This document shows positions 19,271 through 27,585 of a stretch of 64,000 nt of DNA, piece by piece. The notes beneath the pieces were generated by a model. It saw nothing but the letters and a program-made list of their open reading frames with translations. It searched no databases and had not been told where the DNA came from. Location: the NCBI RefSeq assembly GCF_014200595.1, contig NZ_JACHCG010000001.1, forward strand, positions 2,976,001 to 3,040,000, given 5' to 3'. Within the stretch, counting starts at the first letter, position 1, and every line of letters starts with the position of its first letter. Origin of the DNA: Pedobacter cryoconitis. GTDB lineage: Bacteria > Bacteroidota > Bacteroidia > Sphingobacteriales > Sphingobacteriaceae. The translations under genes and the position numbers were made by a program.

Positions 19271-19955
19271 ATGCCTTTATAATAATACGCGTTCCCTGCA
19301 CTCCCGCAATTACTGCCTTAGAAGCCATCCCATAAAACAGCGAATGCTCTACCACGCCCGGGATCATTTTTATCGCAATATTCAGCGTACTTAATTTCGG
19401 TAATTCAGTAAAATGAATATCTGCCAGTAAATTACCATTGTCAGAAATCAGTGCACCATCTTTTTGATTGCTCATTCTTAATTTCACCACTGAATCCGGA
19501 TAAACTGACTGAATATGTCCCAGAACAACCGGTAATGCTTCCTGTAAAATTTCTATAACCAAAGGATAAGTATGATCCAGTTTAGTTACCATTTTCCCCT
19601 CATCCCCGATTAAAATAAATGCAGAAGCCATGGAGGCCAGAATCTTTTCACTGGTATGGATCCCACCTCCGCTTTTCAATGCATTTAAATCTGAATCCAG
19701 CTGATCGCAACCATCAAAGTAAATATCCAGTTTTGATAACACACTGGAATATACCACTTTTAAGCCTTTTTCAAGGAGATAGGAGCGCGTTTTAAAAGAA
19801 GAGGACACAAAGGTTAAGGATTCAGCAAACTCTTTCCTGGCGCTGATTAAATTCACTAAATGTACAATTGTACTTCCAGCACCTAAACCAATTATTTGTC
19901 CTTCTTTTATAAAATCCAGTGAAGCTTTAGCAGCTTCCAGTTTGTAATCAATCAT
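19269..19955 (-). CDS. rpiA: Ribose-5-phosphate isomerase A
   Basis: The product interconverts ribose-5-phosphate and ribulose-5-phosphate in the pentose phosphate pathway. From the ATG at 19955 it has 228 residues, close to the 219 of E. coli RpiA, and begins MIDYKLEAAKASLDF. Family motifs are GLGAGST (phosphate binding), YFDGCDQLD (catalytic Asp), LKSGGGIHTSEKILA and a later GDEGKMV, where the family has DxSK. Longer in-frame starts at 20000 and 20024 exist. They would place the start codon on top of the divergent Gfo/Idh start, so the shorter start is preferred. Confidence 0.88.
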   Translation of the reverse strand: MIDYKLEAAKASLDFIKEGQIIGLGAGSTIVHLVNLISARKEFAESLTFVSSSFKTRSYLLEKGLKVVYSSVLSKLDIYFDGCDQLDSDLNALKSGGGIHTSEKILASMASAFILIGDEGKMVTKLDHTYPLVIEILQEALPVVLGHIQSVYPDSVVKLRMSNQKDGALISDNGNLLADIHFTELPKLSTLNIAIKMIPGVVEHSLFYGMASKAVIAGVQGTRIIIKA

Positions 19956-19998
19956 CTGAACCAAATTAGTATCCGGGCTAAATTTAATATATTTATCC

Positions 19999-21015
19999 AT
20001 GCAAAAACCTATAAAAACAGGCATATTATCCTTTGGAATGTCTGGAAAGTTATTTCACGCCCCATTTGTAGCTGCACATCCCGGATTTGATTTGTATGCA
20101 GTAGTAGAAAGATCAGAAAAAACAGCACAGCTTCGTTTTCCGGAACTTAAAAGCTATGACTCTGTAGATGAACTTATTGCAGACCCGGAGATAGAACTGG
20201 TCATTATCAATACCCCAAATTATACGCACTTTGAATTTGCACAAAAAGCACTTCGCGCTGGTAAACATGTTTTGGTAGAAAAACCATTTACAGTAACCGT
20301 TGAAGAAGCTGAATTACTCTTTCAAGAAGCAAAAGAACATAACCTTCATATCCTTCCCTACCAGAACCGTCGCTATGACAGTGATTTTTTAGCTGCAAAA
20401 GAGATCGTAGACAGTAAAAAGCTGGGACAAATCGTAGAAGCGCATATCCGCTATGACCGATACCGGTATACTATCGGGCCTAAAGTATTTAAAGAAACAC
20501 CAATGCCAGGCAGTGGTTTATTATATGATCTCGGCCCCCATTTACTGGATATGGTATTTGCGTTATTTGGTGAACCATTAAGCTGGACTAAAACACTGGG
20601 CTATTACCGTCCGGGAACACAGGTAGACGACTATGCTTACCTGCATTTAAAATATCCGGAAAACCTCCAGGTATTTATTACCATGAGTATGCTGGTTGTA
20701 GAACAACAGCCCGCATTTGTGATCAACGGAACCAAAGGTTCTTATTTCAAACATCGTTCAGATATACAGGAAACACAGCTATTAAAAAATATGAACCCCG
20801 ATGATCCATTATATGGAATTGAATTACCAGGAAAAGAAGGCATTTTGAGTACAATTGATGCAGGTGGACAAATCACAAAAACCAGCATACCCCCAGGTAA
20901 AGCTTCGTACCTGAATTTATTCGAGGCTGTTTATCAGACTATAAGAGCAAATAAACCTTATCCTGTACAGCAAGAACAGATTATCCGTCAAATTACGATA
21001 CTGGAAAGCAAATAA
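19999..21015 (+). CDS. Gfo/Idh/MocA-family oxidoreductase
   Basis: 338 residues. The Rossmann N-terminus is GILSFGMSGKLFHAP, followed by the family signature GKHVLVEKPFTVTVEEA (Lys of EKP near residue 95). Then come YQNRRYDSDF and a C-terminal alpha/beta domain with GPHLLDMVFALFGEP. Such enzymes oxidise or reduce sugar or inositol-like substrates with NAD(P). The GMSGKxFHAPF start is typical of the YdgJ/YhhX-like subgroup, whose substrate is unclear. Divergent from rpiA with only 43 bp between the preferred starts. A terminator hairpin follows at 21021. Confidence 0.88.
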   Translation: MQKPIKTGILSFGMSGKLFHAPFVAAHPGFDLYAVVERSEKTAQLRFPELKSYDSVDELIADPEIELVIINTPNYTHFEFAQKALRAGKHVLVEKPFTVTVEEAELLFQEAKEHNLHILPYQNRRYDSDFLAAKEIVDSKKLGQIVEAHIRYDRYRYTIGPKVFKETPMPGSGLLYDLGPHLLDMVFALFGEPLSWTKTLGYYRPGTQVDDYAYLHLKYPENLQVFITMSMLVVEQQPAFVINGTKGSYFKHRSDIQETQLLKNMNPDDPLYGIELPGKEGILSTIDAGGQITKTSIPPGKASYLNLFEAVYQTIRANKPYPVQQEQIIRQITILESK

Positions 21016-21020
21016 CTATG

Positions 21021-21054
21021 AAAGGGCCGTATTTTTAAAAAACACGGCCCTTTT
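21021..21054. terminator. Intrinsic terminator
   Basis: The stem AAAGGGCCGT at 21021-21030 pairs with ACGGCCCTTT and is followed by T-rich sequence. It lies between the converging Gfo/Idh and thioesterase genes and can serve both. Confidence 0.8.
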
Positions 21055-21071
21055 ACCAGAAATTTCAAAAC

Positions 21072-21458
21072 TTATTTAATAATTGCTGTAGGTTTTTTAT
21101 GTTCATCAATCGCTACAAAAGAGAACTCACCAGTAACCGCTTTTTCACGATCCTCACAATACATCTGCTCTACATAGATTTCTACCTTTACTTTCATACT
21201 GGTATTTCCAATATGGCTTACCGTACCTACCAGTTCAACAATTGTTCCGGCAGGAATAGGCATTTTAAAATCTATTCTGTCACTGCTCACAGTAACCATT
21301 CTCTGGCGGCTAAATCTTGTAGCAGTGATAAACGCTACTTCGTCCATCATATGCATGGCTGTCCCGCCAAATAAAGTATCATAATGATTGGTAGTATTAG
21401 GAAATACGGCTTTAAAAATTCGGGTCTCTGACGCTTTAATCTTCTCTTCTATAGTCAT
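21072..21458 (-). CDS. Acyl-CoA thioesterase, hotdog fold (YciA-like)
   Basis: 128 residues, the size of a single hotdog domain. The motif NHYDTLFGGTAMHMMDEVAFITATRF carries the conserved Gly-Gly and the catalytic Asp of the YciA/acyl-CoA hydrolase group. Later segments DFKMPIPAGTIVEL and GNTSMKVKVEIY follow the same fold. It hydrolyses acyl-CoA in the cytoplasm; chain-length preference cannot be read from sequence. A terminator for the upstream aldo/keto reductase lies just before it, so it is probably transcribed on its own. Confidence 0.85.
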   Translation of the reverse strand: MTIEEKIKASETRIFKAVFPNTTNHYDTLFGGTAMHMMDEVAFITATRFSRQRMVTVSSDRIDFKMPIPAGTIVELVGTVSHIGNTSMKVKVEIYVEQMYCEDREKAVTGEFSFVAIDEHKKPTAIIK

Positions 21459-21480
21459 TTTTGTATTTTATATATATTAA

Positions 21481-21512
21481 AAACGGGCAGTCTGCAAACA
21501 GACTGCCCGTTT
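21481..21512 (-). terminator. Intrinsic terminator of the aldo/keto reductase gene
   Basis: A perfect 14-bp stem (AAACGGGCAGTCTG at 21481-21494 with its complement at 21499-21512), a 4-nt loop and a T-rich tail on the minus strand. It sits between the aldo/keto reductase stop and the thioesterase start. Confidence 0.85.
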
Positions 21513-21533
21513 AAGGCTGCAAACTTACCAGAA

Positions 21534-22526
21534 TTAATTTGATAAAACATGCGCAATCGCACGCAATTCATCTTCGCTGAAAGAGAGCTGGTCAAGGCAT
21601 TTGATTGAATCTGCAAGCTGTTCTGGTCTGCTTGCCCCTACCAGGACAGAAGTAATCCGTTCATCTCTTAAAATCCAGGATAAAGCCATTTGTGCAAGGC
21701 TCTGGCCACGTTTAACCGCCAAAGCATTTAGTTCCTGTAACTGATGAAGACGTTCAGCAGTAATCTGATTTTCCTGTAAGAACCCATGCGGTTTTGCGGC
21801 CCTTGAATCTTCAGGAATACCATGCAGGTATTTATTGGTCAGTAACCCTTGCGCCAATGGAGAAAATGGGATACATCCAACCCCTTGTTCACCCAGTAAA
21901 TCCAGTAATCCCCCCTCTATCCATCTTTCAAACATGGAATATTTAGGCTGATGAATTAAGCAGGGTGTACCCAGTTCCTTCAAAATACGCAACGCTTCAG
22001 CCGCTTCAGGTGCAGGATAATTTGAAATCCCAACATATAAAGCCTTTCCCTGGCGCACCATTAAATCAAGTGTAGCCATAGTTTCTTCCAGCGGAGTTTC
22101 AGGATCCGGACGATGGTGATAAAAAATATCCACATACTCAAGCCCCATACGCTTTAAACTCTGATCCAGACTGGAAACTAAATACTTTTTAGAACCCCAA
22201 TCCCCGTAAGGGCCATCCCACATTGTATAACCGGCTTTAGAAGAAATAATCATTTCATCCCGGTAAGCCGAAAAATCCTGCTTTAAAATGGTGCCGAAGT
22301 TTTCTTCTGCCGACCCCGGAGGCGGGCCATAATTATTTGCGAGATCAAAATGTGTAATGCCGCTATCAAAAGCGAGCTTCACAATATTTCTGGAATTTTC
22401 CAGCTGATCAACATATCCGAAATTATGCCACAATCCTAAAGAGATGGCAGGCAATTTTAAACCGCTTTTACCGCAACGGCGGTATTGCATTTGAGTGTAA
22501 CGTTCTGGGCTGGCTAGATACGACAT
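21534..22526 (-). CDS. Aldo/keto reductase, YghZ/GpR-like (L-glyceraldehyde-3-phosphate reductase type)
   Basis: 330 residues. The N-terminus (SPERYTQMQYRRCGKSGLKL, then ISLGLWHNFG) and THFDLANNYGPPPGSAEENFG follow E. coli YghZ very closely. Asp and Tyr of the catalytic tetrad lie in the DLANNY segment, Lys in SSKAGY and His in YHHRPD. The C-terminal NADP-binding part reads SVLVGASRPEQL. YghZ detoxifies L-glyceraldehyde-3-phosphate and methylglyoxal and is NADPH-dependent. Slightly shorter than the E. coli protein at the C-terminus. It is flanked by its own terminator. Confidence 0.92.
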   Translation of the reverse strand: MSYLASPERYTQMQYRRCGKSGLKLPAISLGLWHNFGYVDQLENSRNIVKLAFDSGITHFDLANNYGPPPGSAEENFGTILKQDFSAYRDEMIISSKAGYTMWDGPYGDWGSKKYLVSSLDQSLKRMGLEYVDIFYHHRPDPETPLEETMATLDLMVRQGKALYVGISNYPAPEAAEALRILKELGTPCLIHQPKYSMFERWIEGGLLDLLGEQGVGCIPFSPLAQGLLTNKYLHGIPEDSRAAKPHGFLQENQITAERLHQLQELNALAVKRGQSLAQMALSWILRDERITSVLVGASRPEQLADSIKCLDQLSFSEDELRAIAHVLSN

Positions 22527-22543
22527 AAAAAAAAGTCAAAAAA

Positions 22544-22567
22544 AAGAGGGTAATCAAACCCCCTCTT
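22544..22567 (-). terminator. Intrinsic terminator of the histone-like gene
   Basis: The stem AAGAGGG/CCCTCTT has a 10-nt loop. On the minus strand it is followed by a long T run (the plus-strand A run at 22527-22545). It lies just after the stop of the small H1-like gene. Confidence 0.7.
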
Positions 22568-22588
22568 CCGGTAAGGTTGTGCTACTAT

Positions 22589-22768
22589 TTATTTAGCTGT
22601 GTTTTTTTTCTCAGTTACTTCAGTACGGATATCCTGAGCAAGAACTTTTAAATCCTGCATTGCTTTACGTACTCTTGTACCTGCGGCACTGTTACCCGCA
22701 GCATAAAATTTCTCCGCATCAACTTCAACAGAAGCAAGCAATTCTTTTAGTTTTGAAAATTTTTCCAT
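22589..22768 (-). CDS. Histone H1-like protein (Hc1 family), 59 residues
   Basis: A short ORF read directly on the minus strand: ATG at 22768, TAA at 22589-22591. The product begins MEKFSKLKELLASVEVDAEK and continues with the conserved GNSAAGTRVRKAMQDLK segment and a Lys-rich tail ending KKNTAK. This matches the small H1/Hc1-like nucleoid proteins found throughout Bacteroidota, which bind DNA non-specifically. It has its own terminator (22544) and an exact TAnnTTTG element at 22790-22797. An independent, probably well expressed, monocistronic gene is therefore likely. Confidence 0.85.
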   Translation of the reverse strand: MEKFSKLKELLASVEVDAEKFYAAGNSAAGTRVRKAMQDLKVLAQDIRTEVTEKKNTAK

Positions 22769-22789
22769 GTTTTAATTTTTATACTGCGC

Positions 22790-22797
22790 CAAATATA
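22790..22797 (-). promoter_or_regulatory. Putative -7 promoter element of the histone-like gene
   Basis: The minus strand reads TATATTTG, matching TAnnTTTG, 21 bp before the start codon at 22768. The -33 element is not clear. Confidence 0.4.
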
Positions 22798-22876
22798 TAA
22801 CTTTTGAGCAATAATCGTCTTTCCTGAGATTCATGAAAAATGACGCTGGAATTTCATATCGATCAGATTTTGTGTT

Positions 22877-22884
22877 TATTTTTG
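22877..22884 (+). promoter_or_regulatory. Putative -7 promoter element of the response regulator gene
   Basis: TATTTTTG matches TAnnTTTG and lies 48 bp before the start at 22933. No ideally spaced TTG is present upstream. Confidence 0.35.
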
Positions 22885-22932
22885 TTCACAGATTGACTAC
22901 CCATCTTCAACAAAAAAAGGATATAAAGCTTT

Positions 22933-23295
22933 ATGAATAAAAAGATATTAGTACTGGAGAAGAACAGAGATATTCTTGAACTGATTAATATTGTGCTCAC
23001 TGACGAAGGCTATATTGTTGACCTGCTGTCTTCAGAAAAAGAGATATTTGAGCATATCAGGAATTTCCAGCCCGATATGATTCTGCTGGATGTGGTCAGC
23101 CCGACTGAAGAGGGCACGGCTTTATGCAAAACTATCAAGGCCGCTGAAGAGTCCAGCCATATCCCGGTGATCGTTTTATCGACTCACCCTAAATTAGCAG
23201 TAGTGAAAGAGATATGTGCAGATGAAGTTGTACCTAAACCTTTCGATATCTCTTTCTTACTCTCTACTATTGAGCACTATTTGATCAGTGCTTAA
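22933..23295 (+). CDS. Single-domain response regulator (REC only)
   Basis: 120 residues forming one receiver domain and no output domain. The phosphoacceptor is Asp53 in MILLDVV. The conserved Lys lies in PKPFD (about residue 104) and the Ser/Thr switch in VIVLSTH. The usual acidic pair after strand 1 (Asp-Asp) is replaced by Glu9-Lys10 (VLEKNRD), which may weaken magnesium binding. No histidine kinase gene is adjacent. It probably acts through protein-protein contacts, and its partner is unknown. It converges with the TPR gene, overlapping by 4 bp. Confidence 0.88.
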   Translation: MNKKILVLEKNRDILELINIVLTDEGYIVDLLSSEKEIFEHIRNFQPDMILLDVVSPTEEGTALCKTIKAAEESSHIPVIVLSTHPKLAVVKEICADEVVPKPFDISFLLSTIEHYLISA

Positions 23296-24206
23296 AGTTT
23301 GTGCTGCGTTTTAAGGTACTTCAGATATTTCTGGTCATCCTCAAAAAGATCAGCACCTTCCATTTCATAAGCAGCCAGTAAATTAGCAGTTGCATTTTTA
23401 TGATCTTCAAGCTCAAAATAAGTCTCTCCTAATCTCAGCAATACAAAAGGGTTCACTTCTTCTTCACTTACATAGATATCGTGCGCTACCAGCAAATGTT
23501 CCAACGCTTCCTTATACTTGCCTGCATTAAAATAAGCATCACCACAAGAGGCCGAAACCCAGCCTGCCGCTTCCCAGTCTTCTTTAGGAGCTGGTAATAC
23601 GTCCAATGCTTTCTGAAACCATTCCGCAGCTTTATCGAAATTCTCTGCATCCATTTCCAGGTTTCCCTGATCACAGTATTCTTCCATCAAATCCTGCTGC
23701 TCATCTGTCAGCTCTTCTTGCTGCGAATTATCAGCAGGAACGAAATTTTGTTTGAACTCTTCAAATTCCACATCAGAAGTTACTGCCATATGCAGGAAAT
23801 CTGCGTTAAAATCATGAAAAATGCTATTTTTTCCTAAACTATGAGCAATCTTAAAATATACTCTTGCTTTATCCAGGTCACCGAGCGCATAATAGATGCT
23901 GCCTGTGGTTATAAAATGACCAGAACTTTTTACAGTTTCAGTCTTCATTTTTTCCTGAAGATATTCAGTTTCTTTTAAAAAATGAGGCAATGCCTTTTCA
24001 ACCTGGCCGGTCTGCTCATAAAAAGAAAAAATGCTGTCCAGCAATATGCCGCCGACACTGCAATTTTCTTTAGGATGAGGGATCGATTCATTAATCTCTA
24101 ATAAAAGCTGTTCAGCTTCTTCTAAATTTTGAGACTCAGTCAGTGTATAAACCTGATCAATCTGATCAAAAAATACTTCTTCTTCTTCTGGACTATAAAC
24201 TAACAT
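23292..24206 (-). CDS. Tetratricopeptide-repeat protein
   Basis: 304 acidic residues without a signal peptide. Several TPR-like helical pairs are visible: IYYALGDLDKARVYFKIAHSLG (about 105-126), EMDAENFDKAAEWFQKALDVLP (about 184-205), SCGDAYFNAGKYKEALEHLLVAHDIY (about 216-241), and LGETYFELEDHKNATANLLAAYEMEG (about 252-277). It is probably a cytoplasmic scaffold; no partner can be named. It is upstream of xseB on the same strand only by position, with 40 bp between. Confidence 0.8.
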   Translation of the reverse strand: MLVYSPEEEEVFFDQIDQVYTLTESQNLEEAEQLLLEINESIPHPKENCSVGGILLDSIFSFYEQTGQVEKALPHFLKETEYLQEKMKTETVKSSGHFITTGSIYYALGDLDKARVYFKIAHSLGKNSIFHDFNADFLHMAVTSDVEFEEFKQNFVPADNSQQEELTDEQQDLMEEYCDQGNLEMDAENFDKAAEWFQKALDVLPAPKEDWEAAGWVSASCGDAYFNAGKYKEALEHLLVAHDIYVSEEEVNPFVLLRLGETYFELEDHKNATANLLAAYEMEGADLFEDDQKYLKYLKTQHKL

Positions 24207-24245
24207 GGCTGATTTTTTTTTAAATTAAACGGTTGGCGAAGGTAA

Positions 24246-24452
24246 CTATAAGGGTTGGTTTTCCATCTGCTTTATAATTTTGTTGACTTCAGTCTCAGTA
24301 GACCTCAATTTTGTCTGACAAAAAGCAATCAGTTCGGAAGCACGTTTTACTTTTTCGGCAAGTACATCTACAGAAACAGCTTCAGTTTCTATTTCCTGAG
24401 CAATTTGTGTCAGTTCACTATAAGCCGCTTCATAATTCAAATTCTTTTCCAT
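24246..24452 (-). CDS. xseB: Exodeoxyribonuclease VII small subunit
   Basis: 68 residues, normal for XseB. The pattern YEAAYSELTQIAQEIE, VDVLAEKVKRASELIAFCQTKL is the family's two-helix coiled structure. It binds XseA in multiple copies to form the single-strand exonuclease. The start overlaps the 3' end of xseA by 23 bp, which suggests translational coupling. Confidence 0.9.
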   Translation of the reverse strand: MEKNLNYEAAYSELTQIAQEIETEAVSVDVLAEKVKRASELIAFCQTKLRSTETEVNKIIKQMENQPL

Positions 24453-25878
24453 TGCGGGATGTTTTAGATAAAACTTTTGTATTGATTTCTGCTGAACTCA
24501 GCGCTATGGTGAGCTCCGTTCCAGGTTCAATCGCATCGGCATTACTTACAATCTGGCCATTTATTTTTACAATGGCAAATCCTTTGTTCAAAATATTCTG
24601 TGGGCTCATCATTCTCACTACAGATTCAAAATGGCCAATATACCTGCCATGATTCGCGAAATACATCCGGTTAAAAGATTTGAAGTTCGCCAGCAGGTTT
24701 TTCAGGTCTTTGCGCTTATTGGAGATAATAATTTTAGGATTGGTCAGCACCATGCCCGAAAGGTTCAGGATATCCCTGTGTTTTTCGTGCAGCAGGTTTT
24801 TCGATGAATTAATAATGGTCTGATTTAACCTGGTCAGCAATTCCTTATGCTGATTCATCATTTGAAATGTCCGGATCACCAGATGCTGCTGGACCGATAA
24901 TACAGCTTCTTCAAAATTCCTGTTATGTGCAATCAGCATTTCTGCTGCCTTTGTTGGGGTTTTTGTAGAAGTATGCGCCATTAAATCGGCTATCGTTTCA
25001 TTTTTCTGATGACCGATTCCTGTGATCACAGGGATAGGGAATTTCGCAATTGCACGGTTGAGTTCATAATTATCAAAAATAAGGAAGTCCGTCTGCGCAC
25101 CCCCTCCCCTGATAATGACCAGTGCATCATAGGCTTTGCCCGAGCCAAATACCTGGATAAGCTTGGTTAAAAACTGTCCTGCATTTCCTTCCCCCTGCAC
25201 CAGGGCAAAATAATCATCCACTTCAAAATGATATCCGAAAGTATTATTCTCCAGCGTATGCCTGAAATCATGATAACCAGCAGAAGTATCAGATGATATC
25301 ACTGCTATATGTTGTAACACCCTGTTTAAAGGCAATTCATTGTTCCTGGTCCGGTATTGTCCGTCAGTTAAACGGATAAATGAAGGATTATCCCGTACCA
25401 GTCTGTCCAGCGTTTCCTTACGCTGCTGTTCAAACCGCCCTAAAGTAAAGGTCGTATCAATATCCAGCAGATTAAGCTGTAACCCAAAAGATGGATTATA
25501 CTGCACAGCCACCTGGATCAGTACATTAATATCATTTTTAAACTGCTGCCCCGTGGCCTTTTCGAAATTAGCGATATTCACGGAGGCATTTCCCCATGCC
25601 CTCCCGCCTATTTTAGCCAGGATTTTTGCAGAAGATTTATCTTTTTCAACCAATTCAAAATAATGGAAATTACTTTGAGGTTTATAAGTATAATTTGTAA
25701 TATCAGCAATTACCCAAAATGTTTTCGAGCCAAAAACACCGTTGATTGTTTCATGAATCTGACGGGTAAGTTCGGATAATTTTATAGCGGGTATTGCTGC
25801 CAATTTTAAAGGGGTGTTACGAATGAGTTCAGGATGTAACCAGGTATTTTTTAAGTGCTGAAAAATCCTTGATTTCTT
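24430..25878 (-). CDS. xseA: Exodeoxyribonuclease VII large subunit
   Basis: The product degrades single-stranded DNA together with XseB in repair. Visible parts are the N-terminal OB fold (KLSELTRQIHETI, WVIADITNY, HYFELVEKD), a catalytic core with VIRGGGAQTDFLIFDNYELNRAIAKFPIPVITGIGHQKNETIADLMAH (written here only as the family's GGG, D and GIGH-E-D landmarks), and a long coiled coil ending in FAIVK. The start is uncertain. ATGs at 25911 and 25878 lie inside the upstream HAD gene. A TTG at 25803 would give 457 residues, nearly the E. coli length (456). I list the ATG at 25878. Conserved sequence begins only near residue 35 of that reading. Confidence 0.85.
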   Translation of the reverse strand, partial: KKSRIFQHLKNTWLHPELIRNTPLKLAAIPAIKLSELTRQIHETINGVFGSKTFWVIADITNYTYKPQSNFHYFELVEKDKSSAKILAKIGGRAWGNASVNIANFEKATGQQFKNDINVLIQVAVQYNPSFGLQLNLLDIDTTFTLGRFEQQRKETLDRLVRDNPSFIRLTDGQYRTRNNELPLNRVLQHIAVISSDTSAGYHDFRHTLENNTFGYHFEVDDYFALVQGEGNAGQFLTKLIQVFGSGKAYDALVIIRGGGAQTDFLIFDNYELNRAIAKFPIPVITGIGHQKNETIADLMAHTSTKTPTKAAEMLIAHNRNFEEAVLSVQQHLVIRTFQMMNQHKELLTRLNQTIINSSKNLLHEKHRDILNLSGMVLTNPKIIISNKRKDLKNLLANFKSFNRMYFANHGRYIGHFESVVRMMSPQNILNKGFAIVKINGQIVSNADAIEPGTELTIALSSAEINTKVLSKTSRNGKEFEL

Positions 25879-26548
25879 CATCAGCCAGTATACCATTGGT
25901 ATTAGACGCACTCAGGTGATCATCATCTTCCCAGCCAATGCCGTTAAGCCATACCGTATGGCATCCAATCTGTTTAGCCGGTATAATATCCTTACTGAAA
26001 GAATCTCCGATCACCAGGCATTCCTCAGGCTTAAAACCTAAAGCTTTTACGCCCAGTCCGTAGATTGCTGCATCAGGCTTTCTTACCCCTACCACAGCAG
26101 ATTCCACGACTTCAGCGAAAAGGTGCCTGATTCCAAAGTCTTCCAGTACCGCATTCAGATTTCCATAAAAGTTGGAAACCATGACTAAAGGATAATTTGC
26201 AGCCAGTTCTTCCAGAATAATTTTGGCATGCTGAACAGTCTGTCTGGCAAATTCATTACAATCACTGGCAATCAGTCCGATGTATTTTTTATCAATTTCA
26301 AAACCATTTTCCTGTAAAAAAGCAAACTGCTGCTCAATTTTTGCACGCAATACCTGTAAAAAGGTAAATGAAGGCTCTACAATCGGATGAATAGCCAGAC
26401 TTCTTTCGCCAAAAGAATAAGCCTTGAAAAATAGATCTTTTGGTATTTGTATATCGAATTTTTGATAACTGTTTTTTAATACTACTGCCCAATGAAGGCC
26501 ATTGGTATCAATCGTCCCGCCGTAATCAAATAAGAGTCCTTTTATCAT
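25829..26548 (-). CDS. HAD-superfamily hydrolase
   Basis: 239 residues from the ATG at 26548; a longer frame up to 26593 adds 15 non-conserved residues. Motif I is LFDYGGTIDT, where the usual DxDGT is replaced by DxGGT so that the second Asp is missing. Motif II is VMVSNF, motif III Lys is VGVRKPDAAIY, and motif IV is VIGDSFSKDI. The first nucleophilic Asp is present, so phosphatase activity is plausible. The missing general-acid Asp makes this worth checking. A promoter-like element at 26572 suggests it starts the HAD-xseA-xseB transcript. It also lies directly downstream of the lipid cluster and might be its phosphatase. Confidence 0.85.
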   Translation of the reverse strand: MIKGLLFDYGGTIDTNGLHWAVVLKNSYQKFDIQIPKDLFFKAYSFGERSLAIHPIVEPSFTFLQVLRAKIEQQFAFLQENGFEIDKKYIGLIASDCNEFARQTVQHAKIILEELAANYPLVMVSNFYGNLNAVLEDFGIRHLFAEVVESAVVGVRKPDAAIYGLGVKALGFKPEECLVIGDSFSKDIIPAKQIGCHTVWLNGIGWEDDDHLSASNTNGILADEEIKDFSALKKYLVTS

Positions 26549-26571
26549 ATTATTGAATATTTTATTCCTGA

Positions 26572-26579
26572 CAAAAGTA
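26572..26579 (-). promoter_or_regulatory. Putative -7 promoter element before the HAD gene
   Basis: The minus strand reads TACTTTTG (exact TAnnTTTG) 24 bp before the ATG at 26548, in the 46-bp gap after the flippase-like gene. This supports both the shorter HAD start and a new transcript here. The -33 element is weak. Confidence 0.45.
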
Positions 26580-26594
26580 CATGATATTTTCAAA

Positions 26595-27581
26595 TTATCT
26601 TTTTGAAACTCTCATTAAAATAAAGCCAAAAATAATCCAGACTATTTCTCTGATCCTCATGATGATCCCGATAAAAATACCGGTTTCTGCTGGTAAACCC
26701 ACACTCCGGAGCGCAAGTGCCAGCCCTCCTTCTCTTACGCCAAGCTGCATAGGAAAGAAGAAAATGATGTTTGCAAATAACGAAGAAGCCGAACTGATAA
26801 TCAGTGCCTGCGAAACCGTCATATCCAAACCAATCGCAACAGCCGTAAAATAAATCTCTGCACAGGTCACTACCCTTGCCAGGATTTCGTATAACAGTGC
26901 CATCAAAAAGCGTGACTTTCGGTGCTCATATAACATTCTGATCTGATCATCCACCTCATGCAGAGATTCAGATTTCTCTTTTAAAAAGTTAGTTGCAAAT
27001 TTCTTAACAAAAGGAACCTTCTGTAACAGCAGAAAAGTATTGACCGTGAAACCCTTTTTATAGATACTTAAAAACCATAAAATGATTAAAATACCTACAA
27101 TAAAGCCAACAATACAGCCAATAACCATTGTTGATTCCATCGGCAATACCGCAAGGATCAACAAGATCGAAAGCACCCAGAAAACAATATGTGAAAACAC
27201 ATGCATCATTCCATATAACAATACAGAAGAAGTTGCTTTATGGATCCCCATAAACTTTTTCAGCTCCATGATCCGGTAAGGCTCCCCACCAAGGGCCACA
27301 AAAGGAGTTACGTAGTTTATCGCATAACCGGTAATAGTTAACCGCAGCACCGTTGAAAATGGCAGGTCACTTTCAGGTAATGCAGGCTCCTGGATAATCT
27401 GGCGAAATGCTAATGCATTCAGCCCGTAAATAACCAGCCAGCTTCCAATAATAGGAAGGAACCAGAACCCGGTTTTTTCTATATTCCCCAGAATTTCATG
27501 GAAACCCAGTTTGTAGATCATAAACCCGAGCGTAACAATGCCCAGTGCCATGAAAATTACTTTATAAGCCTTACTATTCAT
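26595..27581 (-). CDS. Flippase-like membrane protein (LPG synthase transmembrane domain family)
   Basis: 328 residues with about eight transmembrane helices. The pattern TGYAINYVTPFVALGGEPYRIMELKK (about residues 89-114), FFFPMQLGVREGGLALALRSVGL and the LPG_synthase_TM layout match the AglD/UPF0104 family, which includes the flippase half of MprF. It probably moves a lipid or lipid-linked sugar across the inner membrane. Four base pairs separate it from the CDP-alcohol phosphatidyltransferase upstream, strongly suggesting that the lipid made by that enzyme is its cargo. The inference rests on operon structure. Confidence 0.85.
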   Translation of the reverse strand: MNSKAYKVIFMALGIVTLGFMIYKLGFHEILGNIEKTGFWFLPIIGSWLVIYGLNALAFRQIIQEPALPESDLPFSTVLRLTITGYAINYVTPFVALGGEPYRIMELKKFMGIHKATSSVLLYGMMHVFSHIVFWVLSILLILAVLPMESTMVIGCIVGFIVGILIILWFLSIYKKGFTVNTFLLLQKVPFVKKFATNFLKEKSESLHEVDDQIRMLYEHRKSRFLMALLYEILARVVTCAEIYFTAVAIGLDMTVSQALIISSASSLFANIIFFFPMQLGVREGGLALALRSVGLPAETGIFIGIIMRIREIVWIIFGFILMRVSKR

Positions 27582-27585
27582 TGAT

